64,000 bases of DNA from Desulfosudis oleivorans Hxd3 (GCF_000018405.1 NC_009943.1:809001-873000); one strand, 5' to 3'. Positions 18,493 to 31,737 are shown, numbered from the stretch's first letter. Made by a program: numbers and translations. Notes: generated from the letters alone by a model not told the origin.

Positions 18493-19197
18493 ATGGCCAA
18501 GAAAGGGAAAAAAATTGTCGCCGCCCAGCAGAAAGTCGACGCTGATCGCAAGTACGACATTTCCGAAGGGATAGACACGGCGCTTCAGGCGCGTTTTGCC
18601 GGTTTTGATGAAAGCGTGGATATTGCCGTCCGCCTGGGTGTAGATCCCCGTCATGCCGACCAGATGGTCCGCGGGTCCGTGGTGCTGCCCCACGGCACGG
18701 GCAAGGAGATCAAAATTCTGGTGTTTGCCAAGGGCGAGAAGGAAAAGGAGGCCCTGGACGCCGGCGCTGATTTCGTGGGCAACGACGAGTTGATTGAGGA
18801 CATCAAGAACGGCTGGTTCGGTTTTGACAAGGCCGTGGCCACACCGGACATGATGGGCGCCGTGGGCAAGATCGGCAAGCTGCTGGGCCCCCGGGGCCTG
18901 ATGCCCAACGCCAAGACCGGAACGGTTACCTTTGACGTGGCCAGGGCCGTGAATGACCTGAAGGCCGGCAAGATCGACTTTCGGGTCGACAAGGCCGGCA
19001 TTGTTCACGCGCCGCTGGGAAAGGCCTCCTTCGGCACCGAGAAGCTGCAGGATAACATGCTGGCCCTGCTCAGGATGCTGGTCGCCATGAAGCCGGCCAC
19101 CAGCAAGGGGGCCTACATGAGAAGCCTTGCCGTATCCACCTCCATGGGCGCCGGTGTCCGGCTGGACCCGCTACTGGTAAAGGACGCGGTAAAATAA
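18493..19197 (+). CDS. rplA: Ribosomal protein L1
   Basis: 234 aa, normal length. L1-stalk protein binding 23S rRNA near the E site; in many bacteria it also represses its own rplK-rplA message. Conserved core [14 protein letters not shown] and [11 protein letters not shown] are present. Starts 12 bp after rplK. Confidence 0.98.
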   Translation: MAKKGKKIVAAQQKVDADRKYDISEGIDTALQARFAGFDESVDIAVRLGVDPRHADQMVRGSVVLPHGTGKEIKILVFAKGEKEKEALDAGADFVGNDELIEDIKNGWFGFDKAVATPDMMGAVGKIGKLLGPRGLMPNAKTGTVTFDVARAVNDLKAGKIDFRVDKAGIVHAPLGKASFGTEKLQDNMLALLRMLVAMKPATSKGAYMRSLAVSTSMGAGVRLDPLLVKDAVK

Positions 19198-19287
19198 CAG
19201 GGATCTTGCCGGCGACGGCTCGACCCTCTTTGCGTAGGATATTTTAACTGCGCTGTTTGAAACCGTTCAGACGGCGTGCATTATTTT

Positions 19288-19351
19288 CTGTCAAAGACCG
19301 CAGGCGCATGCCCGTGCATGCTTAATCCGGTTTACCGGCCTGCCGAGACAG
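19288..19351 (+). promoter_or_regulatory. L10 leader (r-protein L10 autoregulatory RNA element)
   Basis: The 230-bp gap before rplJ contains a nested stem set: CTGTC (19288-19292) with GACAG (19347-19351), CAGGC (19301-19305) with GCCTG (19338-19342), and GCATG (19306-19310) with CATGC (19317-19321). This fits the known L10 leader, where excess L10-(L12)4 binds the mRNA and represses rplJL. Confidence 0.65.
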
Positions 19352-19428
19352 AGTGACCACACTTTTAGTTACTGCTGAATGTGTCGCCTCCGGTCTTTTT
19401 CGGAAACAGAAAGGAGGTGTATTCCACT

Positions 19429-19953
19429 TTGCTGAATCTTACTCAGAAACAAGCCCTGGTAGAGGAACTGCGCGGATCTTTTCAGAAGGCCGCCATTTTA
19501 ATTCTAACGGATTACAAAGGCCTCACCGTGGAGCAGGTTAATGACCTGCGGCGTAAGCTCAAGGAGGTCGGTGTTGAATACCGGGTGGTGAAAAACACCC
19601 TGCTGCGCCGGGCCGTCCAGGAGACGGACATGGCCGCGGCTCAGGACCATTTTACGGGTCCCACGGCGGTCGCCCTGGGCTATGACGATCCGGTGGCGGT
19701 GGCCAAGGTGCTGTGCGAGTTTGCCAAGACCAACGACAAGCTGGCGGTCAAGGCCGGCGTCATGGCCGGCAAGCTGATGGACCGCGACAGGATTACCGCG
19801 CTTTCCAAGCTGCCGTCACGCGAAGAGCTGCTGGCCAAGCTGCTCGGAACGATGAACGCGGTGCCCACGTCTTTTGTCAGGGTGCTCAACGGTATTCCCG
19901 CCAAGCTTGTTTATGCGCTGGCCGCCATCAAGGAACAGAAAGAGGCCGCATAA
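19429..19953 (+). CDS. rplJ: Ribosomal protein L10
   Basis: 174 aa with the TTG start at 19429, chosen because GGAGG lies 11 bases upstream and the protein then begins L-N-L-T-Q-K-Q as L10 proteins do; an in-frame extension to 19381 would cover that ribosome-binding site. L10 anchors L7/L12 dimers to the stalk base. The conserved T-D-Y-K-G-L-T-V and V-V-K-N-T-L-L-R-R-A blocks are present. Preceded by an L10 leader element. Confidence 0.95.
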   Translation: MLNLTQKQALVEELRGSFQKAAILILTDYKGLTVEQVNDLRRKLKEVGVEYRVVKNTLLRRAVQETDMAAAQDHFTGPTAVALGYDDPVAVAKVLCEFAKTNDKLAVKAGVMAGKLMDRDRITALSKLPSREELLAKLLGTMNAVPTSFVRVLNGIPAKLVYALAAIKEQKEAA

Positions 19954-20013
19954 ACAGACCGGTGAAACACATTTTATCAATTTTTCTATATTATCAAGTT
20001 GGAGGAAGGATCA

Positions 20014-20400
20014 ATGGCTGACATTACCAAGCAGGATGTAATCGATTTTATCGCAAATATGACCGTACTGGAGCTGTCGGAACTGATTACCGAACTGGAA
20101 GAGAAGTTCGGCGTTTCCGCGGCCGCGCCCGTTGCCATGATGGCCGGCGGCATGCCTGCCGGCGGCGATGCCGGAGCTGCTGAAGAAAAGACCGAGTTTG
20201 ACGTGGTGCTGCTCACCTCCGGTGACAAGAAGATTCAGGTCATCAAGGAAGTCCGGGCCATCACCGGTCTGGGCCTCAAAGAGGCCAAGGCCCTGGTGGA
20301 AGAGGCCCCCAAGCCCGTCAAGGAAGGGGTTCCCAAGGACGAAGCGGAAAAACTCAAGGCCCAGCTGGAAGGCGCCGGCGCCCAGGTGGAGATCAAATAA
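20014..20400 (+). CDS. rplL: Ribosomal protein L7/L12
   Basis: 128 aa. N-terminal dimerisation helix pair, an Ala/Gly/Met-rich hinge (about residues 35-55), and the C-terminal factor-binding domain with K-I-Q-V-I-K-E-V-R and [11 protein letters not shown]. The ATG at 20014 follows GGAGGAAGG; the in-frame TTG at 19999 is part of that ribosome-binding site and is rejected as start. Confidence 0.97.
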   Translation: MADITKQDVIDFIANMTVLELSELITELEEKFGVSAAAPVAMMAGGMPAGGDAGAAEEKTEFDVVLLTSGDKKIQVIKEVRAITGLGLKEAKALVEEAPKPVKEGVPKDEAEKLKAQLEGAGAQVEIK

Positions 20401-20434
20401 TCGGTGCTCATCGGCCGATGACGGTAAGGCGGCT

Positions 20435-20470
20435 CGACCCATTTTCGTATTTCATGACGAAAGTGGGTCG
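20435..20470 (+). promoter_or_regulatory. Hairpin between rplL and rpoB (processing site or attenuator)
   Basis: CGACCCATTTTCGT (20435-20448) pairs with ACGAAAGTGGGTCG (20457-20470), 14 bp with one G-U, 8-nt loop, no T-run. In E. coli the same intergenic position holds an attenuator and an RNase III site, so partial termination or cleavage between the r-protein and polymerase genes is likely. Confidence 0.6.
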
Positions 20471-20581
20471 GCTGTCATGCCATGCAGGACAATTCTGGAG
20501 TTCGGAAAAGCATGATGCGAGGCATGCGGTGTGGTTGGGCCTCACCCCCGAACCCCGTAAAAAACATTTTTCGGAGATGCC

Positions 20582-23500
20582 ATGTCAGGCGAATCTATGT
20601 TGAACAGGCGCATTAGAAAGCAATTCGGCAAGCTGGACAAGATCGTGGAAATTCCCGATCTGATCGGTATGCAGAAAGAGTCCTACGGACGATTCCTGCA
20701 GCAGGGGGTTCCGCCGGAAAAGCGTGAAAAGATCGGGTTGCAGGCGATCTTTCAGTCGGTATTTCCCATCAAGGATTTTACCAAAAGCGCCTCCCTCGAA
20801 TTTGTCTCCTACTCCTTCGGCGGCGTTAAACATTCGGTGGCTGAATGCATTCAGCGGGGCATGACCTACGAGATTCCCGTGCGCATACGGGTCCGGCTGG
20901 TGGTCTATGACATGGATGAGACATCGGGGACATCCAGCATTCGGGACATCAAGGAACAGGAGATCTATTTCGGCGCCATTCCGCTGATGACGGACAACGG
21001 CACCTTTATCATCAACGGTACCGAGCGGGTGGTGGTGAGCCAGCTGCACCGGTCGTCGGGCATTTTCTTTGATCACGACCAGGGAAAGACCCACTCTTCC
21101 GGCAAGGTGGTCTACAGTTCCCGCATCATTCCGGTGCGGGGGTCCTGGATCGATATCGAGATCGACCCCAAGGACATCGTCCACATGCGCATCGACCGGC
21201 GGCGAAAGTTCCCGGGCACCATCCTGTTCAAGGCCCTGGGCTACACGGTAAAGGACATTCTTGATTATTTTTACACCAAGGAGCGCGTTTTTGTCCGCAA
21301 GAAGAAGGTGTTCAAAGCCTTCAGTGAAGATTCGCTGCGCGGCCAGCGGGCCACGGTCCGTATCAAGCATCCCGAAACCGGCGACCTGATCGTGGACAAG
21401 GGCCGGATCTTCAACAAGACCGTGTTGAAAAACATGAAGTCCGCGGGCATTGACATGGTGCCCATTCGCCCTGAAGACGTGGTGGGAGCCGTTCTGGCCG
21501 CGCCATTGGCCGATTCCTCTACCGGCGAAATGCTGGCCGATGCCGGTGATTTTATCAGCGAAGAGGTGTTTGAGCGCATCGGCGAGCTGGGTATTGAGGA
21601 ACTCCAGATTCTGTTTATCGACGGCGCCGGCAGCACCGATTCCATTGTCAAAACCCTGCTGCTGGACAAGGTGAACACCAAGGAAGAGGCCCTGATCGAT
21701 ATCTACCGGCGTATTCGACCGGGCAACCCGGCCACGCCGGAAGTGGCCCAGGATTTTATTGATCATCTTTTTTTCAAGCCTGACTACTACGATCTTTCAG
21801 CCGTGGGCCGGCTGAAACTCAACCACCGGCTGGGCGCCAACGCGCCGGTGAGCCTGCGGACCCTGCGGCGGGAAGACCTGCTGCTGGCCGTAAAAACCCT
21901 GATTCACCTGAAAAACACCCAGGGGCCGGTGGACGACATCGACCATCTGGGCAACCGCCGGGTGCGGGCCGTGGGCGAGCTGCTGGAAAACCAGTACCGC
22001 ATCGGCCTGGTGCGCATGGAGCGGGCCATCAAGGAGCGCATGAGCCTTCAGGAAGTGGACGCGCTCATGCCCCACGACCTGATCAATCCCAAGCCGGTCT
22101 CCGCGGTGGTGCGGGAATTCTTCGGTACCAGCCAGCTCTCCCAGTTCATGGACCAGACCAACCCGTTGTCCGAGACCACCCACAAGCGGCGGCTCTCCGC
22201 CCTGGGCCCCGGCGGCCTGACCCGGGAACGGGCCGGATTCGAGGTCCGGGACGTGCATCCCTCCCATTACGGCCGCATCTGTCCCATTGAAACGCCGGAA
22301 GGCCCCAACATCGGCCTGATCGTTTCGCTGAGCACCTATGCGCGTGTCAACGGCTATGGTTTTATCGAGACGCCGTACCGCGTGGTCAAAGACACCAAAG
22401 TTTCCAAAGAGATTAAAATGCTGCCCGCCTTTGAAGAAGGGGAGCATCCCATTGCCCAGGCCAACGCCCCCATCGGCAAGGACGGCCGGTATGTCAACCC
22501 GGTGGTCATTGCCCGGGTGGCCGGCGAGTTCAGCATGATCAAGGCCAGTGACGTGGAGCTCATGGATGTGTCGCCCAACCAGCTGGTCAGCGTCTCGGCC
22601 TCCCTGATCCCCTTTCTTGAAAACGACGACGCCAACCGGGCCCTGATGGGGTCCAACATGCAGCGACAGTCCGTGCCCCTGGCCAGGACCAGCGCGCCCC
22701 TGGTGGGCACGGGTGTGGAAAAGGTGGTGGCCCGGGATTCGGGTGTGGCCGTGGTGGCCCGCCGGCCCGGCGAGGTCGTTTACGTGGACTCCGGCCGCAT
22801 CGTGGTCCGTCACGACACCGACGACAAGGACCCGGAAGCCAAACCGGTAACCGTCTACAACCTGTCCAAGTTCATTCGCTCCAACCAGAACACCTGTTTC
22901 AACCACCGGCCCATCGTCAAGAAGGGGCAGCGGGTGGCGCCCGGCGACGTGCTGGCTGACGGCCCGGCCACGGAAAAGGGCGAGCTGGCCCTGGGCAAGA
23001 ACGTGACCGTGGCCTTCATGCCATGGGGCGGGTACAACTTTGAAGATTCCATCCTGGTGGGGGAAACCCTGGTGCGGGACGGCGTGTTTACCTCGATTCA
23101 CATTGAAGAGTTCGAGGTGGTGGCCCGGGACACCAAGCTGGGCAAGGAAGAGATCACCTGCGACATTCCCAATGTGGGCGAAGAGAGCCTGGTGGACCTG
23201 GATGAGAGCGGCATCGTCCGCCTGGGCGCCGAGGTCAAGCCCGGCGATGTTCTGGTGGGCAAAATAACGCCCAAGGGCGAGACGCAGCTCTCCCCGGAAG
23301 AGAAACTGCTGCGCGCCATCTTCGGCGAAAAGGGCGGCAATGTGAAAGACACCTCCCTTCGGGTGCCCCCCGGCGTCAGCGGCACGGTCATCGATGCCAA
23401 GGTCTTCACCCGTCGGGGCGTGGAAAAGGACACCCGCACCCGCATGATCGAGGAAGAAGAGATCCGTGTGCTGGAGAAGAACCGGGACGACGAGATTGCG

Positions 23501-24688
23501 GTCATCGAAGAGGTGACCCGGGAACGGCTCAAGGCCCTGCTGACGGGACAGAAGTGTGATACGCCGGTCAAGAAGGGCAAAAAGACGATTCTTGCCAAGG
23601 GCGACAAGATCACGGCCGCCCTGTTTGACGAGGTCCCCACCTCCCAGTTTGAAAAGCTCGCCGTGACCTCCGACAGTGTCACGGAGCAGGCCCACCGGGT
23701 ATTTGAGTGGTATCGGACCCAGGTTGATGCCTGCCGGGAAGAGTTCGAGGCCAGGATCAGCCGCTACGGTGCCGGCGAGGAGCTGCCCCCCGGCGTGATC
23801 AAGATGGTCAAGGTGTACGTGGCCATGAAACGGGTGCTCTCCACAGGTGACAAGATGGCCGGACGCCACGGCAATAAGGGCGTGGTGTCGCGTATTCTGC
23901 CCCAGGAAGACCTGCCCTACTTTGAAGACGGAACCACGGTGGACATGGTGTTAAACCCTCTGGGTGTGCCGTCCCGTATGAACGTTGGACAGATTCTGGA
24001 GATTCATCTGGGCCGGGCGGCCAGGGTCCTTGGCGATCAGATCAGCACGATGCTGGAAGAAAAGAAATACAAGGACTTAAAGAAAAAGCTGTCCGCCGTT
24101 TTCAATAAGGAGATACCGGCCGCCGAGATCGAGGCCATGAGTTCGGCCCGTCTCTGCGAGTTCGCGTCTGAATACAAAGACGGTGTTCACATGGAGACTC
24201 CGGTTTTTGACGGTGCCAAGGAGGCGGAGATCAAGGCCCTGCTCAAGGAGGGCGGCGCAGACGAGACCGGACAGGCGATCCTTTACGACGGCCGTACCGG
24301 CCAGCCTTTTGACGAGCGGATCACCGTGGGCACCATGTACATGCTCAAGCTCCACCATCTGGTGGACGACAAGCTGCACGCCCGGTCTATCGGCCCCTAT
24401 TCACTGGTCACCCAGCAGCCCCTGGGCGGCAAGGCCCAGTTCGGCGGCCAGCGTCTGGGCGAAATGGAAGTGTGGGCCATGGAGGCCTATGGCGCGGCGT
24501 ACGCGCTGCAGGAGTTCCTTACGGTCAAGTCCGACGACATCGCCGGCCGGACCCGCATGTACGAGAAGATCGTCAAGGGCCAGAACGTCCTGGACCCGGG
24601 GATTCCCGAGTCTTTCAAGGTTCTGACCAAGGAGATGAAGGCGCTTGGGCTGGATGTAACCCTTATTGAACAGCAAGATAAGGAGTAA
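20582..24688 (+). CDS. rpoB: DNA-directed RNA polymerase subunit beta
   Basis: 1368 aa, in the normal range. It contains the rifampicin-pocket region ([14 protein letters not shown], then [12 protein letters not shown]), [16 protein letters not shown], and the C-terminal [13 protein letters not shown] active-site lysine region. The pocket residues that can be read look wild type. ATG 20582 has CGGAG upstream; an internal ATG 15 bases later is a weaker alternative. rpoC follows after three bases. Confidence 0.98.
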   Translation: MSGESMLNRRIRKQFGKLDKIVEIPDLIGMQKESYGRFLQQGVPPEKREKIGLQAIFQSVFPIKDFTKSASLEFVSYSFGGVKHSVAECIQRGMTYEIPVRIRVRLVVYDMDETSGTSSIRDIKEQEIYFGAIPLMTDNGTFIINGTERVVVSQLHRSSGIFFDHDQGKTHSSGKVVYSSRIIPVRGSWIDIEIDPKDIVHMRIDRRRKFPGTILFKALGYTVKDILDYFYTKERVFVRKKKVFKAFSEDSLRGQRATVRIKHPETGDLIVDKGRIFNKTVLKNMKSAGIDMVPIRPEDVVGAVLAAPLADSSTGEMLADAGDFISEEVFERIGELGIEELQILFIDGAGSTDSIVKTLLLDKVNTKEEALIDIYRRIRPGNPATPEVAQDFIDHLFFKPDYYDLSAVGRLKLNHRLGANAPVSLRTLRREDLLLAVKTLIHLKNTQGPVDDIDHLGNRRVRAVGELLENQYRIGLVRMERAIKERMSLQEVDALMPHDLINPKPVSAVVREFFGTSQLSQFMDQTNPLSETTHKRRLSALGPGGLTRERAGFEVRDVHPSHYGRICPIETPEGPNIGLIVSLSTYARVNGYGFIETPYRVVKDTKVSKEIKMLPAFEEGEHPIAQANAPIGKDGRYVNPVVIARVAGEFSMIKASDVELMDVSPNQLVSVSASLIPFLENDDANRALMGSNMQRQSVPLARTSAPLVGTGVEKVVARDSGVAVVARRPGEVVYVDSGRIVVRHDTDDKDPEAKPVTVYNLSKFIRSNQNTCFNHRPIVKKGQRVAPGDVLADGPATEKGELALGKNVTVAFMPWGGYNFEDSILVGETLVRDGVFTSIHIEEFEVVARDTKLGKEEITCDIPNVGEESLVDLDESGIVRLGAEVKPGDVLVGKITPKGETQLSPEEKLLRAIFGEKGGNVKDTSLRVPPGVSGTVIDAKVFTRRGVEKDTRTRMIEEEEIRVLEKNRDDEIAVIEEVTRERLKALLTGQKCDTPVKKGKKTILAKGDKITAALFDEVPTSQFEKLAVTSDSVTEQAHRVFEWYRTQVDACREEFEARISRYGAGEELPPGVIKMVKVYVAMKRVLSTGDKMAGRHGNKGVVSRILPQEDLPYFEDGTTVDMVLNPLGVPSRMNVGQILEIHLGRAARVLGDQISTMLEEKKYKDLKKKLSAVFNKEIPAAEIEAMSSARLCEFASEYKDGVHMETPVFDGAKEAEIKALLKEGGADETGQAILYDGRTGQPFDERITVGTMYMLKLHHLVDDKLHARSIGPYSLVTQQPLGGKAQFGGQRLGEMEVWAMEAYGAAYALQEFLTVKSDDIAGRTRMYEKIVKGQNVLDPGIPESFKVLTKEMKALGLDVTLIEQQDKE

Positions 24689-24691
24689 CGA

Positions 24692-27600
24692 TTGGAAACT
24701 GTATACGATTTTTTTGCAAAACCGATAAACCCCCGGCGTTTTTCAGGTGTTAAAATCGCCCTGGCCTCGTCGGAGCAGATTCTGCAATGGTCCTTCGGCG
24801 AGATCACCAAGCCCGAAACCATCAACTATCGGACCTTTCGGCCCGAGCGGGACGGGCTCTTCTGCGCCAAGATTTTCGGCCCGACCAAGGACTTTGAGTG
24901 CAACTGTGGCAAGTATAAGCGCATGAAGCACCGGGGCGTCACCTGCGAAAAATGCGGGGTGGAGGTGATCCAGTCCAAGGTACGGCGGGAGCGCATGGCC
25001 CACATCAAGCTGGCGTCTCCGGTTTCTCACATATGGTTTCTCAAGAGTCTGCCCAGCAAGATCGGCAACGTGTTGGACCTGACCTTAAAAGAGCTGGAGC
25101 GGGTGCTCTATTTTGACAGCTATATCGTCATCGACCCCAAAAACACGGACCTCTCCCCCATGCAGCTGCTGTCCGAGGAGGCCTACCAGGAGGCCCGGGC
25201 CAAGTATGGTTCGGACTTTGAGGCCGCCATCGGCGCGGAAGCCATCAAGGCCCTGCTGGACAAGGTGGACCTGGAGGTGCTCAGCACGCAGCTGCGGGAA
25301 GACCTGAAAGCCACTTCGGTGGAGGCCAAGCGGAAAAAACTGGCCAAGCGGCTGCGGATCGTTGACGCGTTTGCCAAGTCCGGGGTCTCCCCCTCATGGA
25401 TGATTATCGAGGTGGTGCCGGTGCTGCCGCCGGACCTGCGGCCCCTGGTGCCCCTGGAGGGCGGACGGTTTGCCACTTCGGACCTGAACGACCTCTACCG
25501 CCGCGTGATCAACCGGAACAACCGGCTCAAGCGACTCATGGAGCTCAAGGCCCCGGACATCATCATTCGAAACGAAAAGCGCATGCTGCAGGAAGCGGTG
25601 GATGTGCTGTTCGACAACGGCCGCCACGGCCGGGCCGTCACCGGCAGCAACAAGCGGCCCTTAAAGTCGCTCACCGATACCCTGAAAGGCAAGCAGGGCC
25701 GGTTCCGGCAGAACCTGCTGGGCAAGCGGGTTGACTATTCCGGACGTACGGTCATTACCATCGGCCCCAACCTGCGGTTGCACCAGTGCGGCCTTCCCAA
25801 GCAGATGGCCCTGGAGCTGTTCAAGCCGTTTATCTATTATCGCCTGGAGCAGAAAGGCTATGTATCCACCGTCAAGAGCGCCAAGAAGATGGTGGAGCGG
25901 GAGGTCCCGGAGGTGTGGGACACCCTGGAAGAGGTGGTCAAGGAGTATCCGGTGATGCTCAACCGGGCCCCTACCCTTCACCGGCTGGGCATTCAGGCCT
26001 TTGAGCCGGTACTCATCGAGGGCAAGGCCATTCAGCTGCATCCCCTGGTCTGTACGGCCTTTAACGCGGACTTCGACGGCGACCAGATGGCCGTTCACAT
26101 TCCACTCTCCGTGGAAGCCCAGATCGAGGCCCGGGTGTTGATGCTGGCCACCAACAATATTCTCTCCCCGGCCAACGGCAGCCCCATCATCGTTCCCACC
26201 CAGGACATCGTGCTGGGTACCTATTACATGACCAAGACCATTGAGGGAACCAAGGGAGAGGGCGTCGTGTTTTCCGGCCCCGAAGAGGTGGTGGCGGCCT
26301 TTGATTCAGGGACCGTGGGTCTTCATGCCGCCATCTCCGTTCGTATCAACGGTAAGCTTTATGACACCTCGGTGGGCCGTGTCCTGGTGTGGGAGGTGAT
26401 TCCCCAGCAGATCGTGCCGGTGTTCAAGACCATTCACTTTTCGGCCAAGAAAGAGGCCAACAGTGTACTGGCAGAGATCAAACGGGGGGCGTCCTTTGTG
26501 GACATGCAGAAGAAACATGGCGATGAAAGCGGCGTGGACTACGAGCGGGCCATGAAAAAAGAGGACATGATCACGGAGTTCGGTCTTTCCGAGGCGGACG
26601 CCGATTACCTGTTCTCCCTGAAGGAAGGTGAATGCAGCGATATCATTGGAATCAGCGATGGCTATCGCCTGTTCAAACTGGCCGGCTACCGGAGCGAGAT
26701 TCCCTTTGAGATGGTCAACCGGCCCCTGGGCAAAAAGGCCATTCGGGAACTGGTGGACGGGGCCTATCGAAACACCGGCCTGAAATCCACGGTGATTCTG
26801 GCCGACCGGCTCAAGGACATCGGTTACAAGTATTCAACCCTGGGCGGGCTTTCCATCTCCATCGACGCCATGGTGGTGCCGGAAAAAAAGTGGGACATTA
26901 TCAAGGCCGCTGAAAAGAAGGTCGAGGAGATCGCCAACCAGTACAAGGAGGGCCTGATTACCCAGGGTGAGAAATACAACAAGGTCGTGGATATCTGGTC
27001 CAAGGCCACCGACGACATCGCCAACGAGATGATGGAGGCCATGCGGACCGACGCCGGAACGCCTACCGGGCGCTTTAACCCGGTCTTTATGATGGCCGAC
27101 TCCGGGGCCCGGGGCAGCAAGGACCAGATGCGGCAGCTGGCCGGCATGCGCGGTCTGATGGCCAAACCTTCCGGTGAGATTATCGAAACCCCCATCGTGG
27201 CCAACTTCCGGGAAGGCCTCAGCGTGCTTCAGTACTTTATCTCCACCCACGGCGCGCGGAAAGGCCTGGCGGACACGGCCTTAAAGACAGCCAACTCCGG
27301 GTACCTTACCCGCCGGCTGGCCGACGTGGCCCAGGACTGCATCATCACCGAGGATGACTGCGGCGCCATGATGGGCGTGGAGGTGGAGGCCCTGGTGGAG
27401 GGCGGCGAGATCATCGAACGCCTGGTGGACCGGGTCATCGGCCGCATCGCCCTGGAGGATATCCGCGACCCCTTTACCGACGAAGTGATTGTCAGGGGCG
27501 GTGAGGAGATCTCCGAGCGGCATCTTTCCGTTATTGAAAATTCGGGCCTCACCAAGATCTGGATCCGTTCGGTGCTGACATGTAAGAGTGAAACCGGCAT

Positions 27601-29035
27601 CTGCGCCAAGTGCTATGGCCGGGATTTTGCCCACGGCAAGCTGGTGGAACACGGCCAGGCCGTCGGCATTCTGGCGGCCCAGTCCATCGGCGAGCCCGGC
27701 ACCCAGCTCACCATGAGAACCTTCCACATCGGCGGTACCGCCAGCCGGAAGGTGGAGCGGGCTGAAATTCGGGCCCGGGTGGACGGCTTTGTCCGGCTGG
27801 GGGATTTAAAGCTGGTGGAAAACGCCGAGAAGAAGCTGGTGGTCATGAACCGCCGGGGTGGTGAATTCACCATCGTCAACAAGGCGGGCCGGGAAGTGGA
27901 AAAGTGCCCGGTCATTTACGGCGCTACCATAGTTGTGAAGGACGGCCAGGATATCCAGGCCGGTGACGTGCTGGCCGCCTGGGACCCCTTTACCACGCCA
28001 ATCGTGGCGGAAGTGGCCGGCACGGTGAAGTTCGGCGACATCGTTAAGGGCAAGACCATGCAGGAGATGGTGGACCCGGTGACCGGCAAGTCGAGCCAGA
28101 CCATTATTGATGAGAGCCGGACCCATGACGTGCGGCCCCGTATCTCCATCAAGGACGACGAGAACAAGACCGCCACGCTGCCTGACGGAAAGAGTAAGGC
28201 CCGGTATCCCCTGCCCGTGGGCGCGGTCCTGCTGGTGGAGGAAAACGACACCATTCGGGCCGGCGACGTGATCGCCAAGCTGCCCCGGGCCACCACCAAG
28301 ACCAAGGACATTACCGGTGGTCTGCCCCGGGTGGCCGAGCTCTTTGAAGTGCGCAAGCCCAAGGAGGCGGCCATTCTGAGCGAGATCAACGGGTATATCT
28401 CCATTGCCAAGGCCACCACCAAGAAGGGCAAGCAGAAGGTGACCGTGGCCCCGGTGGACGGCGGCGAACCCAGGGAATACCTGATTCCCCGGGGCAAGCA
28501 CATCAATGTGTACGACGGCGACTATATTCGGGCCGGTGAAGAGATCGTGGCCGGGTCGGCCAATCCCCAGGACGTCATGAACATCCGGGGTGACGTGGCC
28601 CTGGCCCGTTACCTGGTGGACGAGGTGCAGGAGGTGTACCGGCTCCAGGGCGTCACCATCAACGACAAGCATATTGAGGTCATTGTTCGCCAGATGATGC
28701 GGCGGGTTAAGATCAAGGAGATCGGCGACACGGAATTCATTGATGACGAGCAGGTGGACCGGCAGCGGTTTGAAGATACCAACCGGGAGGTGATAGCCAA
28801 TGGCGGAAAGCCCGCCGTGGGCGAGCCCCTGATTCTGGGTATCACCAAGGCGTCTCTGGCCACGGAGAGCTTTATCTCCGCGGCTTCTTTCCAGGAGACC
28901 ACCAAGGTCCTTACCGATGCCAGTATTGCCGGAAAGACCGATTATCTGAGGGGGCTTAAGGAGAACGTCATCATGGGCCGCCTGATTCCGGCGGGTACCG
29001 GGTTTGTGGAGTATCGAAAGGCCGCGGAAAAGTAG
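24692..29035 (+). CDS. rpoC: DNA-directed RNA polymerase subunit beta' with inserted parvulin-like domain
   Basis: 1447 aa, TTG start with AAGGAG upstream. N-terminal zinc site (C-N-C-G and C-E-K-C-G), catalytic N-A-D-F-D-G-D-Q-M (Asp460, Asp462, Asp464) and the second zinc cluster near the C-terminus are intact. Between [13 protein letters not shown] and [13 protein letters not shown], which are continuous in E. coli, residues about 574-669 are extra and read like a parvulin/rotamase domain (I-H-F near its start, [14 protein letters not shown], then [21 protein letters not shown]). The second catalytic His of parvulins is Arg here. Its place just before the rim helices puts it by the secondary channel. 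Confidence 0.97.
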   Translation: METVYDFFAKPINPRRFSGVKIALASSEQILQWSFGEITKPETINYRTFRPERDGLFCAKIFGPTKDFECNCGKYKRMKHRGVTCEKCGVEVIQSKVRRERMAHIKLASPVSHIWFLKSLPSKIGNVLDLTLKELERVLYFDSYIVIDPKNTDLSPMQLLSEEAYQEARAKYGSDFEAAIGAEAIKALLDKVDLEVLSTQLREDLKATSVEAKRKKLAKRLRIVDAFAKSGVSPSWMIIEVVPVLPPDLRPLVPLEGGRFATSDLNDLYRRVINRNNRLKRLMELKAPDIIIRNEKRMLQEAVDVLFDNGRHGRAVTGSNKRPLKSLTDTLKGKQGRFRQNLLGKRVDYSGRTVITIGPNLRLHQCGLPKQMALELFKPFIYYRLEQKGYVSTVKSAKKMVEREVPEVWDTLEEVVKEYPVMLNRAPTLHRLGIQAFEPVLIEGKAIQLHPLVCTAFNADFDGDQMAVHIPLSVEAQIEARVLMLATNNILSPANGSPIIVPTQDIVLGTYYMTKTIEGTKGEGVVFSGPEEVVAAFDSGTVGLHAAISVRINGKLYDTSVGRVLVWEVIPQQIVPVFKTIHFSAKKEANSVLAEIKRGASFVDMQKKHGDESGVDYERAMKKEDMITEFGLSEADADYLFSLKEGECSDIIGISDGYRLFKLAGYRSEIPFEMVNRPLGKKAIRELVDGAYRNTGLKSTVILADRLKDIGYKYSTLGGLSISIDAMVVPEKKWDIIKAAEKKVEEIANQYKEGLITQGEKYNKVVDIWSKATDDIANEMMEAMRTDAGTPTGRFNPVFMMADSGARGSKDQMRQLAGMRGLMAKPSGEIIETPIVANFREGLSVLQYFISTHGARKGLADTALKTANSGYLTRRLADVAQDCIITEDDCGAMMGVEVEALVEGGEIIERLVDRVIGRIALEDIRDPFTDEVIVRGGEEISERHLSVIENSGLTKIWIRSVLTCKSETGICAKCYGRDFAHGKLVEHGQAVGILAAQSIGEPGTQLTMRTFHIGGTASRKVERAEIRARVDGFVRLGDLKLVENAEKKLVVMNRRGGEFTIVNKAGREVEKCPVIYGATIVVKDGQDIQAGDVLAAWDPFTTPIVAEVAGTVKFGDIVKGKTMQEMVDPVTGKSSQTIIDESRTHDVRPRISIKDDENKTATLPDGKSKARYPLPVGAVLLVEENDTIRAGDVIAKLPRATTKTKDITGGLPRVAELFEVRKPKEAAILSEINGYISIAKATTKKGKQKVTVAPVDGGEPREYLIPRGKHINVYDGDYIRAGEEIVAGSANPQDVMNIRGDVALARYLVDEVQEVYRLQGVTINDKHIEVIVRQMMRRVKIKEIGDTEFIDDEQVDRQRFEDTNREVIANGGKPAVGEPLILGITKASLATESFISAASFQETTKVLTDASIAGKTDYLRGLKENVIMGRLIPAGTGFVEYRKAAEK

Positions 29036-29077
29036 GGCGGCCGGTGCGAAAAATCGTGTTAAACACAGACAAAATGC

Positions 29078-29104
29078 TTGACAGAGCGAAAAAATAATTA
29101 TAAC
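29078..29104 (+). promoter_or_regulatory. Candidate promoter upstream of rpsL
   Basis: TTGACA at 29078-29083 and TATAAC at 29099-29104 with a 15-bp spacer, in an AT-rich 140-bp gap between rpoC and rpsL. The spacer is short, so strength is uncertain. Confidence 0.5.
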
Positions 29105-29175
29105 GTTCTTTGTTTTATCGGATTTGCAATCATTAAACCGAGCGTTTGCAAAAAAAGGGAGTTGAAACAGGAAAC

Positions 29176-29547
29176 ATGCCTACGATTAATCAGCTGGTAC
29201 GCAACGGAAGAAAGCGGGCAACCAAGAAGACAACCACCCCGGCACTGAAGGGGGCTCCCCAGAAGCGGGGGGTATGCGTGCGGGTGTATACCACCACGCC
29301 GAAGAAGCCGAACTCGGCTTTGCGTAAAGTGGCCAGGGTGCGGTTGACCACCGGTATTGAGGTCACTGCCTATATCCCGGGTATCGGCCACAACCTTCAG
29401 GAGCACTCGGTGGTGCTGGTTCGCGGCGGCCGCGTAAAGGACCTTCCGGGCGTTCGGTACCACATCGTACGGGGTACCCTGGACACCCTGGGCGTCAGTG
29501 ACAGGAAGCAGGGCCGGTCCAAGTACGGCACAAAGAGACCCAAATAA
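29176..29547 (+). CDS. rpsL: Ribosomal protein S12
   Basis: 123 aa. Decoding-centre protein; the conserved [15 protein letters not shown] and [11 protein letters not shown] loops that carry the streptomycin-resistance sites look wild type. The ATG at 29176 (M-P-T-I-N-Q-L-V-R) has CAGGA five bases upstream; an in-frame extension to 29146 is rejected because S12 always starts this way. Confidence 0.98.
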   Translation: MPTINQLVRNGRKRATKKTTTPALKGAPQKRGVCVRVYTTTPKKPNSALRKVARVRLTTGIEVTAYIPGIGHNLQEHSVVLVRGGRVKDLPGVRYHIVRGTLDTLGVSDRKQGRSKYGTKRPK

Positions 29548-29607
29548 GGGGGCCCGGCGGGGCGCCATGCGGATCGAACATATATAAACAGGACAATGGT
29601 GTAAGGT

Positions 29608-30078
29608 ATGCCTAGAAAAAGAGAAGTCCCGGTACGACCGGTGTTGCCGGATGCACGGTACAACAGCAAGCTGGTATCCATGTTTATTCACAAGCTGATG
29701 CGCGACGGCAAGAAAAGCACGGCGGAGTCCATACTCTACAAGGCGTTTGACATTATCAACGAGAAGACGGGCAAGGCGCCGCTGGAGGTGTTTGAAGAGG
29801 CCCTGGCCAATGTCAAGCCCAAGCTTGAGGTCAAGTCCAGGCGCGTGGGTGGTTCCACCTATCAGGTGCCCACTGAGATCCGGGAAGCCCGGCGGTTGGC
29901 CCTGGCCATCCGGTGGATGATCGGCTATGCCCGGAGCCGGGCCGAAAAGGGAATGGACGTGAAACTGGCCGGTGAGCTGATGGATGCGGCCGGGCAGCGG
30001 GGCGCTTCGGTCAAGAAACGGGAAGACACCCATAAGATGGCGGAGGCGAACAAGGCTTTTGCCCACTATCGGTGGTAG
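29608..30078 (+). CDS. rpsG: Ribosomal protein S7
   Basis: 156 aa, normal length. Primary 16S-binding protein of the 30S head; conserved R-D-G-K-K-S-T-A-E and G-G-S-T-Y-Q-V-P blocks. In most bacteria fusA follows, but here the next gene is tuf, 88 bp downstream. Confidence 0.98.
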   Translation: MPRKREVPVRPVLPDARYNSKLVSMFIHKLMRDGKKSTAESILYKAFDIINEKTGKAPLEVFEEALANVKPKLEVKSRRVGGSTYQVPTEIREARRLALAIRWMIGYARSRAEKGMDVKLAGELMDAAGQRGASVKKREDTHKMAEANKAFAHYRW

Positions 30079-30129
30079 ACGCCGGGGGCGAAAGATTTTC
30101 ATATATGTCATTACAAATATTAAACATTT

Positions 30130-30135
30130 TATAAT
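30130..30135 (+). promoter_or_regulatory. Candidate -10 element before the second tuf gene
   Basis: A perfect TATAAT in an AT-rich patch 32 bp before the tuf start, but no good -35 box at 16-18 bp. It may be a weak internal promoter created where fusA was lost. Confidence 0.3.
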
Positions 30136-30166
30136 CAGCGAGTGCATGTAAAAAGGGGGCAGCATT

Positions 30167-31360
<1,194 letters not shown>

Positions 31361-31403
31361 CGACTAGCCAGCCGTTGGGCTGCATGGGAAGTAAAAACAG
31401 GCT

Positions 31404-31709
31404 ATGAATACCAAGATCAGGATTAAGCTCAAGGCGTACGATCATAAGCTGCTGGACCAGTCGGCACTGGACATCGTTGATACGGCCCGGAAAACCGGGG
31501 CCCGGATCGTGGGACCCATCCCCCTTCCCACGCGGATCAACAAGTTCTGCGTGCTGCGGTCGCCCCACGTGGACAAGAAGTCCCGGGAGCAGTTTGAAAT
31601 GCGGACCCATAAGCGGCTGCTGGATATTATTGAACCGACTCAACAGACGGTGGACGCGTTGATGAAGCTTGACCTGTCTCCGGGTGTGGATGTCGCCATC
31701 AAATTGTAG
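31404..31709 (+). CDS. rpsJ: Ribosomal protein S10
   Basis: 101 aa, normal length; also the NusE partner of NusG/NusB. Conserved [11 protein letters not shown] and [14 protein letters not shown] are present. First gene of the S10 operon, 43 bp after tuf. Confidence 0.98.
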   Translation: MNTKIRIKLKAYDHKLLDQSALDIVDTARKTGARIVGPIPLPTRINKFCVLRSPHVDKKSREQFEMRTHKRLLDIIEPTQQTVDALMKLDLSPGVDVAIKL

Positions 31710-31737
31710 CAAGGGCAGTGTAAGGAAACAGACGGCC

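Noticed and set aside
20418-20603. Small plus-strand frame between rplL and rpoB
   Set aside because: It spans the processing hairpin and overlaps the rpoB start.
21797-23869. 690-codon open frame antisense to rpoB
   Set aside because: High-GC codon use of rpoB leaves the opposite strand open; the peptide is His/Gly/Gln-rich with no family resemblance.
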